NCBI GenBank assembly: GCA_019424135.1
Contig: JAHYZZ010000006.1
Span: forward strand, 34,483 to 49,593
Origin: Lachnospiraceae bacterium
Lineage (GTDB): Bacteria; Bacillota; Clostridia; Lachnospirales; Lachnospiraceae
Length of the DNA: 15,111 nt
Reading direction: 5' to 3'
The translations under genes were made by a program, and so were the position numbers. The notes under the pieces were generated by a model that had not been told where the DNA came from, ran no database searches, and was given only the letters and a program-made list of their open reading frames with translations. Shown here one piece after another: positions 6,811 to 13,943 of this stretch; position 1 is the stretch's first letter; every line of letters starts with the position of its first letter.

Positions 6811-7162
6811 GGGCTTGTACTGGTTTCGACGGGGGTCTGGAAGTTGGGGAAGCCATCCGTAGCGGGACACTACGTTAAAAGTTCCATCTAAATATAAACG
6901 CAGACGATAGACAGTTAGCGTACGCTGCCTAATTTTGGCAGTAGTCGGCCTTAGGTCATCCGCTGCCTAAGTCACCGGCTTCAATGAGGCGGAGCACTTC
7001 ACCTTCAAAGCTTTGAGAAGATGGAAGAATTTATGAAGCTACTAAAGCCAGTAACCTGTCATTAGGTGACTGGTCAAGGGAATGTTAAAATAATGACTGT
7101 GATGGGAGATGCCCTGATGGATGGGCTTTCGGACGCGGGTTCGATTCCCGCCAGGTCCACTA
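6811..7162 (+). ncRNA. ssrA: Transfer-messenger RNA (tmRNA)
   Basis: tmRNA acts as tRNA-Ala and as mRNA to rescue stalled ribosomes and tag their products for proteolysis. GGGCUUG at 6811-6817 pairs with CAGGUCC at 7152-7158 to form the acceptor stem, including the G3-U70 wobble read by alanyl-tRNA synthetase. The D-loop part has the tmRNA signature GGTTTCGACGGGG, and the T-arm is GCGGG-TTCGATT-CCCGC. The tag frame starts at GCA (6900) and ends at TAA (6930-6932), encoding ADDRQLAYAA, ten codons as in E. coli. A hairpin (CTGCC/GGCAG) spans the stop, as expected for helix 5. The discriminator is A7159; the next three bases are CTA rather than CCA, so the 3' CCA must be added enzymatically. It is the one-piece form with its own promoter and terminator. 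Confidence 0.97.
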
Positions 7163-7167
7163 TCTGG

Positions 7168-7215
7168 AAGTGTCATAAAAGCACCGGAATCGGTGAATTT
7201 ATGACGCTTTTTTTT
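7168..7215 (+). terminator. Rho-independent terminator of ssrA
   Basis: A 12-bp lower stem (AAGTGTCATAAA with TTTATGACGCTT, one G-U pair) is capped, after a small internal loop, by a 5-bp stem CACCG/CGGTG with a GAAT loop. It runs into eight T (7208-7215). This is a strong intrinsic terminator that separates ssrA from the two-component genes. Confidence 0.95.
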
Positions 7216-7300
7216 GTATAGAGGATGTGCTATTATAAATGGTAGATTCACAAAATTATCATATTTGCCTGCTATGATAAGGAAAATGGAGGATGCGAAT

Positions 7301-7981
7301 ATGGAAAAACTGAAGATTTTGATAGTTGACGATGAGAGCAGAATGCGTAAACTAGTCCGTGATTTCCTGGAGCGGGAAGGATATGAAGTGCTGGAAGCCG
7401 GTGACGGGGTGGAAGCAATGGATATTTTTTACGCGGAAAAAGAGATTGCGCTTGTGATATTAGACGTGATGATGCCGAAGATGGATGGATGGCAGACGTT
7501 AAGAGAGATACGCCAAGGTTCCCAGGTGCCGGTAATTATGCTGACAGCCAAGTCAGAGGAGCGTGACGAGCTGCAGGGATTTAAGCTTGGGGTGGATGAA
7601 TATATCTCCAAACCATTTAGTCCCAAGATTCTGGTGGCACGGGCACAGGCAATCCTCCGGCGCGCTCATGCGCTTGGAGCAGAGGAGGTGCTGGAAGCAG
7701 GAGGAATTTCCGTTGACAAGGCAGCTCATCAGGTGAAGATTGACGGGAAGGAGATCGAGTTAAGCTTTAAGGAGTTTGAACTTTTGGCATATTTCGTGGA
7801 AAACCAGGGGATTGCATTGTCCCGGGAAAAGATATTAAATAATGTGTGGAATTATGATTATTTTGGAGACGCCAGAACCATTGACACACATGTGAAAAAG
7901 CTTCGGAGTAAAATGGGGGACAAGGGGAATTACATCAAGACCATCTGGGGGATGGGATATAAATTTGAGGTAGATTCATAG
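7301..7981 (+). CDS. OmpR/PhoB-family response regulator
   Basis: This 226-residue DNA-binding response regulator is the output half of the two-component pair with the next gene. The receiver domain (about 1-118) has the acidic pair D10-D11, the phosphoacceptor D55 in LVILDVMMPKMDGW, T82 and the conserved K104 in SKPF. A winged-helix effector domain follows (about 128-224), with the LSFKEFELL and RTIDTHVKKLRSKMG segments typical of OmpR/PhoB regulators. The frame is open for 29 codons upstream, but the ATG at 7301 is chosen because GGAGG lies eight bases before it and because the domain begins right there. Its stop codon is directly followed by the kinase start codon. The stimulus and targets cannot be read from the sequence; the gene set downstream (hisHF, ung) offers no clear clue. 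Confidence 0.95.
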   Translation: MEKLKILIVDDESRMRKLVRDFLEREGYEVLEAGDGVEAMDIFYAEKEIALVILDVMMPKMDGWQTLREIRQGSQVPVIMLTAKSEERDELQGFKLGVDEYISKPFSPKILVARAQAILRRAHALGAEEVLEAGGISVDKAAHQVKIDGKEIELSFKEFELLAYFVENQGIALSREKILNNVWNYDYFGDARTIDTHVKKLRSKMGDKGNYIKTIWGMGYKFEVDS

Positions 7982-9448
7982 ATGAAGTATTCAATAAAAA
8001 AGCAGATGATCATCATCTTTATCGGGCTTCTGGCCTGTATGGTGGTAGCGCTTCTGGTCATAAACATGACATTTCTGGAACCTTACTATATTCAGAATAA
8101 AGAACGCAGTTTCCGTGAGATGTATCAGGCGTTAAACCAGGTGTCCAAAGATCAGGCTTATACCGATAAAGATGTGACAGACGCAGTAGTACAGCAGGCA
8201 GAACAAAACAATCTGTCATTCCTAATCGTGGACGAAACTACGGGGAACAAGTATACCAATGTATATGATCAGGAAATGCTCTTAAACCAGCTTTTGGGAT
8301 ACGTGATAAATCAGGCTCAGAAAAGCGGGAAGCTTCTGGAGAGTACAGATTCTTACCAGATGCTTCAGTCCAGGGATCCGTGGAACGAGACGGAGTATCT
8401 GGTTATGTGGGGAAATTTTGAAGATGGAAGCCAGTTTTTGATGAGGAGTCCCCTGGAGAGTATGCGTGAGAGTGCGGCTATTTCCAACCGATTTTTGATT
8501 TATATCGGAAGTGTTCTGATCCTGGTGGCAGGTTTTCTGGTATGGTATTTTTCTAAAAAGCTTACGGATCCGATCCGGGAACTGGCGGCACTTTCGGACA
8601 AGATGGCCGATTTGGACTTTGAAGCAAAGTATACCAGCGGCGGTGAGAATGAGATCGGAGAATTGGGAGCAAATTTTAATCGTATGTCCAGAAGACTGGA
8701 GAGTACGATCTCAGAATTGAAAAAGGCGAATAACAGTCTTCTGAAAGATATTGAACAGAAGGAAAAAATGGAAGAAATGCGCAATGAATTTCTGGGAAAT
8801 GTATCTCATGAGCTCAAGACTCCGATTGCCCTGATCCAGGGTTATGCAGAAGGCTTAAAAGACGGGGTCAATGCTGATCCCGAAAGTAGAGATTTTTACT
8901 GTGATGTAATTATGGATGAAGCCATGAAGATGAATCAGATGGTCAAGAATCTACTGACGTTAAATCAGCTGGAATTTGGAGATGAGGAGATCACTTTTGA
9001 ACGTTTCGATCTGGCAGCGCTGATTCGAGGGGTTTTGCAGAGCATGGAGATTTTGGCGCAGCAGGATGATCTGAAGGTGATTTTCAGACAGGATGACCCG
9101 GTGTATGTATGGGCAGATGAGTTTAAGACGGAGCAGGTGATCCGCAACTATGTCAGCAATGCGTTTCACCATGCAGCTGGAGATAAGGTGATCGAGGTCA
9201 AGATTCAAAGAGAAGGGAAAAAGGCAAGAGCAAGCGTGTTTAATACTGGCACACCGATCCCGGAAGAATCCCTTAAGCATATCTGGGAGAAATTCTATAA
9301 GGTAGATAAGGCTCACACACGGGAATACGGCGGCAATGGGATAGGTCTGTCCATTGTAAAGGCAATCATGGAATCCTTCCATCAGGAGTATGGAGTAAAA
9401 AATTATGACAATGGTGTTGAATTCTGGTTTGAACTTGATGTAGAATAA
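7982..9448 (+). CDS. Membrane sensor histidine kinase
   Basis: This 488-residue sensor kinase is the partner of the preceding regulator, starting at the base after that gene's stop. Transmembrane helix 1 (about 8-30) and helix 2 (about 171-190) frame an extracellular sensor domain of about 140 residues with no recognisable fold. A HAMP linker (about 191-243) and a coiled-coil segment lead to the H-box FLGNVSHELKTP with phosphoacceptor H276. The ATP-binding domain shows the N-box (QVIRNYVSNAFHHA, 385-398), F-box (WEKFYKVDKA) and G2 box (GGNGIGLSIVK, 450-460). The G1 box reads NTGTPI (421-426) where the textbook motif is DxGxGI; the Asn form also occurs in VanS-like kinases, so activity is still expected. 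The weak GAGG at 7967-7970 suggests translational coupling to the regulator. Confidence 0.94.
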   Translation: MKYSIKKQMIIIFIGLLACMVVALLVINMTFLEPYYIQNKERSFREMYQALNQVSKDQAYTDKDVTDAVVQQAEQNNLSFLIVDETTGNKYTNVYDQEMLLNQLLGYVINQAQKSGKLLESTDSYQMLQSRDPWNETEYLVMWGNFEDGSQFLMRSPLESMRESAAISNRFLIYIGSVLILVAGFLVWYFSKKLTDPIRELAALSDKMADLDFEAKYTSGGENEIGELGANFNRMSRRLESTISELKKANNSLLKDIEQKEKMEEMRNEFLGNVSHELKTPIALIQGYAEGLKDGVNADPESRDFYCDVIMDEAMKMNQMVKNLLTLNQLEFGDEEITFERFDLAALIRGVLQSMEILAQQDDLKVIFRQDDPVYVWADEFKTEQVIRNYVSNAFHHAAGDKVIEVKIQREGKKARASVFNTGTPIPEESLKHIWEKFYKVDKAHTREYGGNGIGLSIVKAIMESFHQEYGVKNYDNGVEFWFELDVE

Positions 9449-9481
9449 AAATATTCATGAAAAGAAAAGGAGCCGGAAAAT

Positions 9482-10087
9482 TTGGTAGCGATTGTAGATT
9501 ATGATGCGGGAAATATTAAAAGTGTAGAAAAGGCGGTTAAGCTTCTGGGAAAGGAGGTATCTGTCACGAGAGATGGGCAGGAAATCCTGGAGGCTGACCA
9601 GGTGATCCTGCCGGGAGTGGGAGCTTTTGGAGACGCAATGGAAAAGCTTAAGCAGTATGGACTGGATACCGTGATCCGAAAGGTGGCTGATAAGGGGACT
9701 CCATTTCTTGGAATCTGTCTGGGAATGCAGCTTTTGTTTGATAGAAGCGATGAAGCGCCTGGAGTGGAAGGATTAGGAATTCTAAAAGGTGAAATATTAA
9801 AGCTTCCGGAAAAAGAAGGATATAAAATTCCTCATATGGGTTGGAATTCTTTGGAGCTGCAGAATCACGGACGTCTGTTTGAGGGACTTCCGGAGCAGCC
9901 TTATGTTTATTTTGTACACTCTTATTATCTGAAAGCACAAAATGAACAGATAGTGAAAGCGTGTACGGAATATACCACCCATATCCATGCCTCTGTGGAA
10001 CAGGGGAATGTGTTTGCCTGTCAGTTCCACCCAGAAAAAAGTAGTGATGTGGGGCTTAAGATTTTAAAAAACTTTTTGGAACTATAG
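9482..10087 (+). CDS. hisH: Imidazole glycerol phosphate synthase, glutaminase subunit HisH
   Basis: HisH is the class I glutamine amidotransferase subunit that releases ammonia from glutamine and passes it to HisF in histidine synthesis. It has 201 residues, a normal length. The nucleophile C79 is in FLGICLGMQLLF, and H183 and E185 in QFHPEKS complete the triad. The oxyanion-region segment LPGVGAFGDAM is also present. The start codon is TTG at 9482, chosen because AAAAGGAG lies nine bases upstream and because the protein then begins exactly at the conserved VAIVDYDAGN strand. It follows the kinase by 33 bases with no terminator, so it may share that transcript. hisF follows 19 bases after the stop. 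Confidence 0.96.
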   Translation: MVAIVDYDAGNIKSVEKAVKLLGKEVSVTRDGQEILEADQVILPGVGAFGDAMEKLKQYGLDTVIRKVADKGTPFLGICLGMQLLFDRSDEAPGVEGLGILKGEILKLPEKEGYKIPHMGWNSLELQNHGRLFEGLPEQPYVYFVHSYYLKAQNEQIVKACTEYTTHIHASVEQGNVFACQFHPEKSSDVGLKILKNFLEL

Positions 10088-10106
10088 ATTATGAGGGGGA
10101 CAAAGG

Positions 10107-10868
10107 ATGCACACGAAGAGAATCATTCCCTGCCTGGACGTTCATAATGGGCGTGTGGTCAAGGGTGTAAATTTTGTAGATTTAAAGGATGCCGGAGATC
10201 CGGTGGAGATTGGAGCTGCTTACGACAAAGCCGGAGCGGATGAATTGGTCTTTTTGGATATCACGGCTTCTTCGGATGCCAGAAATACCGTGGTGGACAT
10301 GGTGCGCCGGGTGGCAGAAACGGTGTTTATCCCATTTACTGTGGGCGGAGGAATTCGTACCGTAGACGATTTTAAAGCACTTCTTCGGGAAGGGGCTGAT
10401 AAGATATCTATCAATTCTTCTGCAATTAATACGCCGGAGCTGATCTCAGATGCGGCGGATAAATTTGGCAGCCAGTGTGTTGTGGTGGCCATCGATGCAA
10501 AGAAAAGGGCCGATGGAAGCGGCTGGAACATTTATAAAAACGGCGGAAGGATTGACGTAGGCCTTGATGCAGTAGAATGGGCTCGAAAGGTGGAAAAGCT
10601 GGGGGCAGGAGAGATCCTTCTAACCAGTATGGATTGTGACGGGACGAAGGCGGGATATGATCTGGAGCTGACGAGGGCTGTTGCAGAGGCGGTAAAGATT
10701 CCGGTCATTGCCTCCGGCGGTGCAGGAACGTTGGGGCATTTTTATGATGCACTGACAGAAGGGAAAGCAGATGCGGCGCTGGCTGCCTCATTGTTTCATT
10801 ATAAAGAGCTGGAAATCTGTGAAGTGAAAAAATATCTGCAGGGCAGAGGAGTGTCTGTGCGGCTGTAA
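10107..10868 (+). CDS. hisF: Imidazole glycerol phosphate synthase, cyclase subunit HisF
   Basis: HisF is the (beta-alpha)8-barrel cyclase that, with ammonia from HisH, converts PRFAR to imidazole glycerol phosphate and AICAR, linking histidine and purine synthesis. All 253 residues are present. The catalytic aspartates are D11 (IPCLDVHNGRVVKG) and D130 (VVAIDAKK). The phosphate-binding loops TVGGGIRT and ASGGAGTLGHF are intact. GAGGGGGA ends six bases before the ATG. The other histidine genes are not in this window, so the HisHF complex is encoded apart from the rest of the pathway. The ung ribosome binding site overlaps the hisF stop codon, which indicates operon organisation. Confidence 0.97.
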   Translation: MHTKRIIPCLDVHNGRVVKGVNFVDLKDAGDPVEIGAAYDKAGADELVFLDITASSDARNTVVDMVRRVAETVFIPFTVGGGIRTVDDFKALLREGADKISINSSAINTPELISDAADKFGSQCVVVAIDAKKRADGSGWNIYKNGGRIDVGLDAVEWARKVEKLGAGEILLTSMDCDGTKAGYDLELTRAVAEAVKIPVIASGGAGTLGHFYDALTEGKADAALAASLFHYKELEICEVKKYLQGRGVSVRL

Positions 10869-10882
10869 GGAGGAAAAGAAGC

Positions 10883-11551
10883 GTGGGTGCAATCAATAAT
10901 GACTGGCTGGATGCTTTGAAGGAAGAGTTTAAGAAACCATATTATAAAAAGCTGTTCGAGACAGTTAATCAAGAATATCGGACAAGGCAGATTTTCCCAC
11001 CGGCAGATGATATTTTTAATGCCTTTCATCTGACGCCGCTTCATAAGGTGAAGGCGGTGATTTTGGGGCAGGATCCATATCATAATGTAGGACAGGCCCA
11101 TGGACTTTGTTTTTCTGTCAAAAAAGGGGTTGATATTCCACCTTCGCTGGTCAATATATATCAAGAGCTGCATGATGATCTGGGGTGTACGATTCCAAAT
11201 CACGGATGTTTGACCAAGTGGGCTGAGCAAGGAGTGCTGATGTTGAACACAGTCCTCACCGTTCGGGCTCATCAGGCTAATTCTCACCGGGATATCGGAT
11301 GGGAGGAATTTACAGACGCTGCGATTCGGGCTTTGAATACGCAGAATCGCCCGATTGTGTTTATTTTGTGGGGGAGTCCGGCACAAAGAAAAGCACGGAT
11401 GCTGAACAATCCGAATCATTTGATCTTGAAGGCGCCCCACCCAAGCCCACTGTCAGCCTACCGGGGGTTTTTTGGCAGCAAACCTTTTAGCCAGACCAAT
11501 GCATTTTTGGAAGCCCATGGGGTGGAGCCCATTGACTGGCAGATCGAATAG
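10883..11551 (+). CDS. ung: Uracil-DNA glycosylase, family 1
   Basis: UNG removes uracil from DNA as the first step of base excision repair. It has 222 residues. The water-activating motif GQDPYH (62-67, catalytic D64) and the DNA-intercalation motif HPSPLSAYRGFFG (186-198, catalytic H186) are intact. The uracil-binding LNTVLTV segment (N122) is also intact, so the enzyme should be active. The start is GTG at 10883 with AAGGAGG nine bases upstream, overlapping the hisF stop. It is probably the last gene of the run that begins with the response regulator, as a long inverted repeat and a new promoter follow. The link with histidine genes is positional only. Confidence 0.97.
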   Translation: MGAINNDWLDALKEEFKKPYYKKLFETVNQEYRTRQIFPPADDIFNAFHLTPLHKVKAVILGQDPYHNVGQAHGLCFSVKKGVDIPPSLVNIYQELHDDLGCTIPNHGCLTKWAEQGVLMLNTVLTVRAHQANSHRDIGWEEFTDAAIRALNTQNRPIVFILWGSPAQRKARMLNNPNHLILKAPHPSPLSAYRGFFGSKPFSQTNAFLEAHGVEPIDWQIE

Positions 11552-11584
11552 AATCGTTACAAAAGTATTAATTTTCGTTTCATT

Positions 11585-11625
11585 TTATGCCAAATGGTTG
11601 CAATCATAGGAACCATTTGGCATAA
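11585..11625. terminator. Long inverted repeat after ung (terminator and/or operator)
   Basis: The arms TTATGCCAAATGGTT and AACCATTTGGCATAA are perfect 15-base complements with an 11-base loop. The position fits a terminator for the ung transcript, but no T-run follows (TTATTAAATG). The repeat also overlaps the predicted arsR promoter (-35 at 11598-11603, -10 at 11621-11626), so a protein-binding site is an alternative reading. Confidence 0.6.
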
Positions 11626-11626
11626 T
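11598..11626 (+). promoter_or_regulatory. Predicted sigma-A promoter of the arsR-ATPase operon
   Basis: TTGCAA (4 of 6 consensus bases) and CATAAT (5 of 6) are separated by 17 bases. The expected start, near 11632, falls right beside the ArsR-type operator at 11634-11647, which is the usual arrangement for metal-responsive repressors of this family. The -35 lies in the arm/loop border of the long inverted repeat. Confidence 0.6.
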
Positions 11627-11633
11627 TATTAAA

Positions 11634-11647
11634 TGAGCAACTGCTCA
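11634..11647. promoter_or_regulatory. ArsR/SmtB-type operator
   Basis: TGAGCA-AC-TGCTCA is a perfect 6-2-6 inverted repeat. It has the same layout as the core of known SmtB/CzrA operators (TGAACA-N2-TATTCA type). Its place between the predicted start site and the arsR ribosome binding site (AAGGAG, 11652-11657) fits autorepression by the encoded sensor. Confidence 0.8.
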
Positions 11648-11665
11648 ATTGAAGGAGTGATACCG

Positions 11666-12025
11666 ATGAAAAAGCAGGAAATAGAGTGCTGTGATGTGAC
11701 TTACATTCATGAAGCGGCTGTTCAGATTGCCAGGGAAAGGATGCCAAGGGAACAGACCTTGGAGAAGCTGGCAGATTTTTACAAGGTTTTTGCAGATGCC
11801 ACCAGAGTCAAGATGCTTTGTGTGCTTCTGGAGACGGAGATGTGCGTCTGCGATCTGGCTGAAGTGCTGGGAATGACCCAGTCGGCTATCTCGCATCAGT
11901 TGCGGCTTTTAAAGCAGATGAAGCTGGTGAAGAACCGCAGAGAAGGAAAGACCGTGTTTTATTCATTAGCTGACAGTCATATTCAGTCGATCATCAGTCA
12001 GGGGATGGAACATATTTTTGAATAA
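11666..12025 (+). CDS. ArsR/SmtB-family metal-sensing repressor (CadC/ZiaR-like)
   Basis: This 119-residue winged-helix repressor binds its operator when metal-free and releases it on binding metal. The recognition part is MTQSAISHQLRLLKQ (70-84) and the wing is NRREGKTVFYSL. Two metal sites can be seen. The first is an alpha3N-type thiolate site with C60 and C62 in MCVCDLAE, plus an N-terminal C8-C9 pair. The second is a complete alpha5 site D103-x-H105-x10-H116-x2-E119. The cysteine site is typical for Cd, Pb and Zn sensors and the alpha5 site for Zn sensors. An ATG at 11633 is in frame, but the one at 11666 has AAGGAG eight bases before it and leaves the operator outside the gene. The ATPase gene starts 32 bases after the stop. 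Confidence 0.93.
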   Translation: MKKQEIECCDVTYIHEAAVQIARERMPREQTLEKLADFYKVFADATRVKMLCVLLETEMCVCDLAEVLGMTQSAISHQLRLLKQMKLVKNRREGKTVFYSLADSHIQSIISQGMEHIFE

Positions 12026-12057
12026 ATATGTATGGGTTGTGAAAAAGGAATCGAAGT

Positions 12058-13920
12058 ATGACGAGGGAATTAAAGATAAGAAGCCTGATCTATGGGACGG
12101 GGGTTCTGGTATATTTGTGCGGGGTGGGTGTAACTGCGCGTTACATGCTTCCGGATATGGTCAGATTTGTATGGTTTATAGTTGCATATCTGTTGATAGG
12201 ATTTGATACGTTTAAAAAGCTGGAAGAAAATCTGATGCAAAAGAAGTTTCTGACAGAGTACACGCTGATGATTTTGGCTACAATTGGAGCCTTTGGTGTG
12301 GGCCGGTACGTGGAAGGAGTTCTGGTCATGCTTTTGTTTGAACTGGGGATGATGTTTGAAACTTATACGACAGACAATGCCAAGCGTTCGATCGAAAGTC
12401 TGATTAATATCCGTCCGGAATATGCCACCAGAAAGGTCCGGGGGAAGGAGTTTAAGGTAGACCCTTGGGCACTTAAGACCGGGCATACGATTGTGATCCG
12501 CCCAGGTGAGAGGATACCGGTGGATGCAGTTGTGACATCCGGAACCACCAGTATCGACACCAAGGCGTTGACAGGAGAGGCCGTTCCCCAGGCAGTATGG
12601 CCGGGAGACCGGATTTTCAGCGGATGCATCAACTTAAGCGGTGTGATCGAAGCAAAGGTTACTGCATTATATAAGGATTCTACGGTTTCCCGTATCATGG
12701 AGATGGTGGAAGGCGCACAGAATCAAAAGGCAGAGAGCGAAAATTTTGTTACCCGGTTTTCCAGGGCTTATGTTCCCATTATGTTGATTTGTTCGTTGGC
12801 GGTTATGATCTATCCTCCTCTTACGTTTTCCTATGGGAATTGGGATACCTGGATTTACCGTGGACTGATTTTTCTTATTATCGCATGCCCGACAGGACTT
12901 GTTATGTCAGTGCCGATTGCCTTCCTCGGCGGAATTGCTTCAGCGGCTCGTCACGGGATTGTAGTAAAAGGTGGAAATTATCTGGAAGATCTTGCGAAGG
13001 CAGATACGTTTATTTTTGATAAAACGGGGACATTGACAGAGGGTGTGTTCCATGTGACGGAAGTGAAGGCGGTCGGTATGACAGACCAGGAGTTGATCAG
13101 AATTGCTGCACATGTGGAATGCCATTCTAACCATCCGATTGCCCAGTCTTTGAAAGAGGCCTACCAGGGAGAGATTCAGGAGACGAAGGTATACCGGATG
13201 AGAGAGATCCCGGGATTTGGTGTGAATGCCACATTTGAAGGGAACCGTGTTTATATAGGCAATAAGCGACTGATGGAGCGGCAAAATGTGGCCTGTGACG
13301 AAGTGAAACGCGCAGGGACTCCCGTATATGTGGCTGTGGGCGATAAGTATGCCGGATATATCTTGATTGCAGACCGGGTAAAGGAGGATGCAAAAGATAC
13401 CCTCCAGTACCTGAGAGAAAGATGCAGAGCTGTGCTGGTGATGCTTACCGGTGATACGCAGAGCGCCAGCAGGGAGGTTGCAAAAGAGCTAAGAATGGAT
13501 TATGCTTATACCAACCTGATGCCGGAAGATAAGCTGGAACAGCTGGAGGATTTTATGGGCTTGCAGGACGGCGGCGAACGTCTGGTGTGTGTCGGCGACG
13601 GGATCAATGACGCTCCGGTGCTGGCCAGAGCAGATGTGGGGATCGCCATGGGCGCTTTGGGAGCAGAAGCTGCGATTGAAGCGGCAGATATTATCTTGAT
13701 GGAGGATGAACTGCCAAGGATTGTAGACGCTATAAAGATTGCGAAAGAAACATTGAGAGTTGTAAGCCAGAATATAACATTTGCGCTTGTGGTAAAAGTG
13801 CTGATCTTGATTCTTGCTGCAGTTGGCTGTTTTGGTATGTGGGAAGCAATTCTCGCAGAAGTGGGAGTCATGCTCGTGGTAATCTTAAATGCTGTTTGGG
13901 TGGTAAGGTACCAGGTATAA
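12058..13920 (+). CDS. P1B-type heavy-metal ATPase with CPT motif (ArsR-linked exporter)
   Basis: This 620-residue P-type ATPase probably exports a transition or heavy metal, under control of the repressor upstream. ATPase parts are intact: TGE (172-174), the phosphorylated D321 in DKTGT, the metal-ATPase HP dipeptide (H359-P360), TGDT (464-467) and GDGIND (513-518). There is no N-terminal HMA or Cys-rich metal-binding domain; the protein starts almost at the first membrane helix. Two transport-site features differ from classic Zn/Cd exporters. The CPC motif is C277-P278-T279, with ACA for Thr. The usual Asp of the last helix region is E601 (ILAEVGV), while K580 is kept. The metal is therefore uncertain. 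AAGGA stands eight bases before the ATG. Confidence 0.93.
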   Translation: MTRELKIRSLIYGTGVLVYLCGVGVTARYMLPDMVRFVWFIVAYLLIGFDTFKKLEENLMQKKFLTEYTLMILATIGAFGVGRYVEGVLVMLLFELGMMFETYTTDNAKRSIESLINIRPEYATRKVRGKEFKVDPWALKTGHTIVIRPGERIPVDAVVTSGTTSIDTKALTGEAVPQAVWPGDRIFSGCINLSGVIEAKVTALYKDSTVSRIMEMVEGAQNQKAESENFVTRFSRAYVPIMLICSLAVMIYPPLTFSYGNWDTWIYRGLIFLIIACPTGLVMSVPIAFLGGIASAARHGIVVKGGNYLEDLAKADTFIFDKTGTLTEGVFHVTEVKAVGMTDQELIRIAAHVECHSNHPIAQSLKEAYQGEIQETKVYRMREIPGFGVNATFEGNRVYIGNKRLMERQNVACDEVKRAGTPVYVAVGDKYAGYILIADRVKEDAKDTLQYLRERCRAVLVMLTGDTQSASREVAKELRMDYAYTNLMPEDKLEQLEDFMGLQDGGERLVCVGDGINDAPVLARADVGIAMGALGAEAAIEAADIILMEDELPRIVDAIKIAKETLRVVSQNITFALVVKVLILILAAVGCFGMWEAILAEVGVMLVVILNAVWVVRYQV

Positions 13921-13943
13921 AAAGAAATAAAGGGTGTAGCAGT

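Noticed and set aside
8000..9448. Kinase inactive because the G1 box is NTGTPI rather than DxGxGI
   Set aside because: The Asn form is known in VanS-like kinases, and the H, N, F and G2 boxes are intact, so loss of activity is not supported.
10799..11440. ORF of 213 codons opposite hisF and ung
   Set aside because: Both genes on the + strand have intact catalytic motifs, and the antisense product shows no domain or start signal.
11585..11625. Inverted repeat as insertion-sequence end or attachment site
   Set aside because: No transposase, integrase or target duplication lies nearby, and both arms are adjacent rather than flanking an element.
11633..11665. ATG at 11633 as the arsR start
   Set aside because: It would place the operator inside the coding region and has no ribosome binding site; the ATG at 11666 has AAGGAG at ideal spacing.
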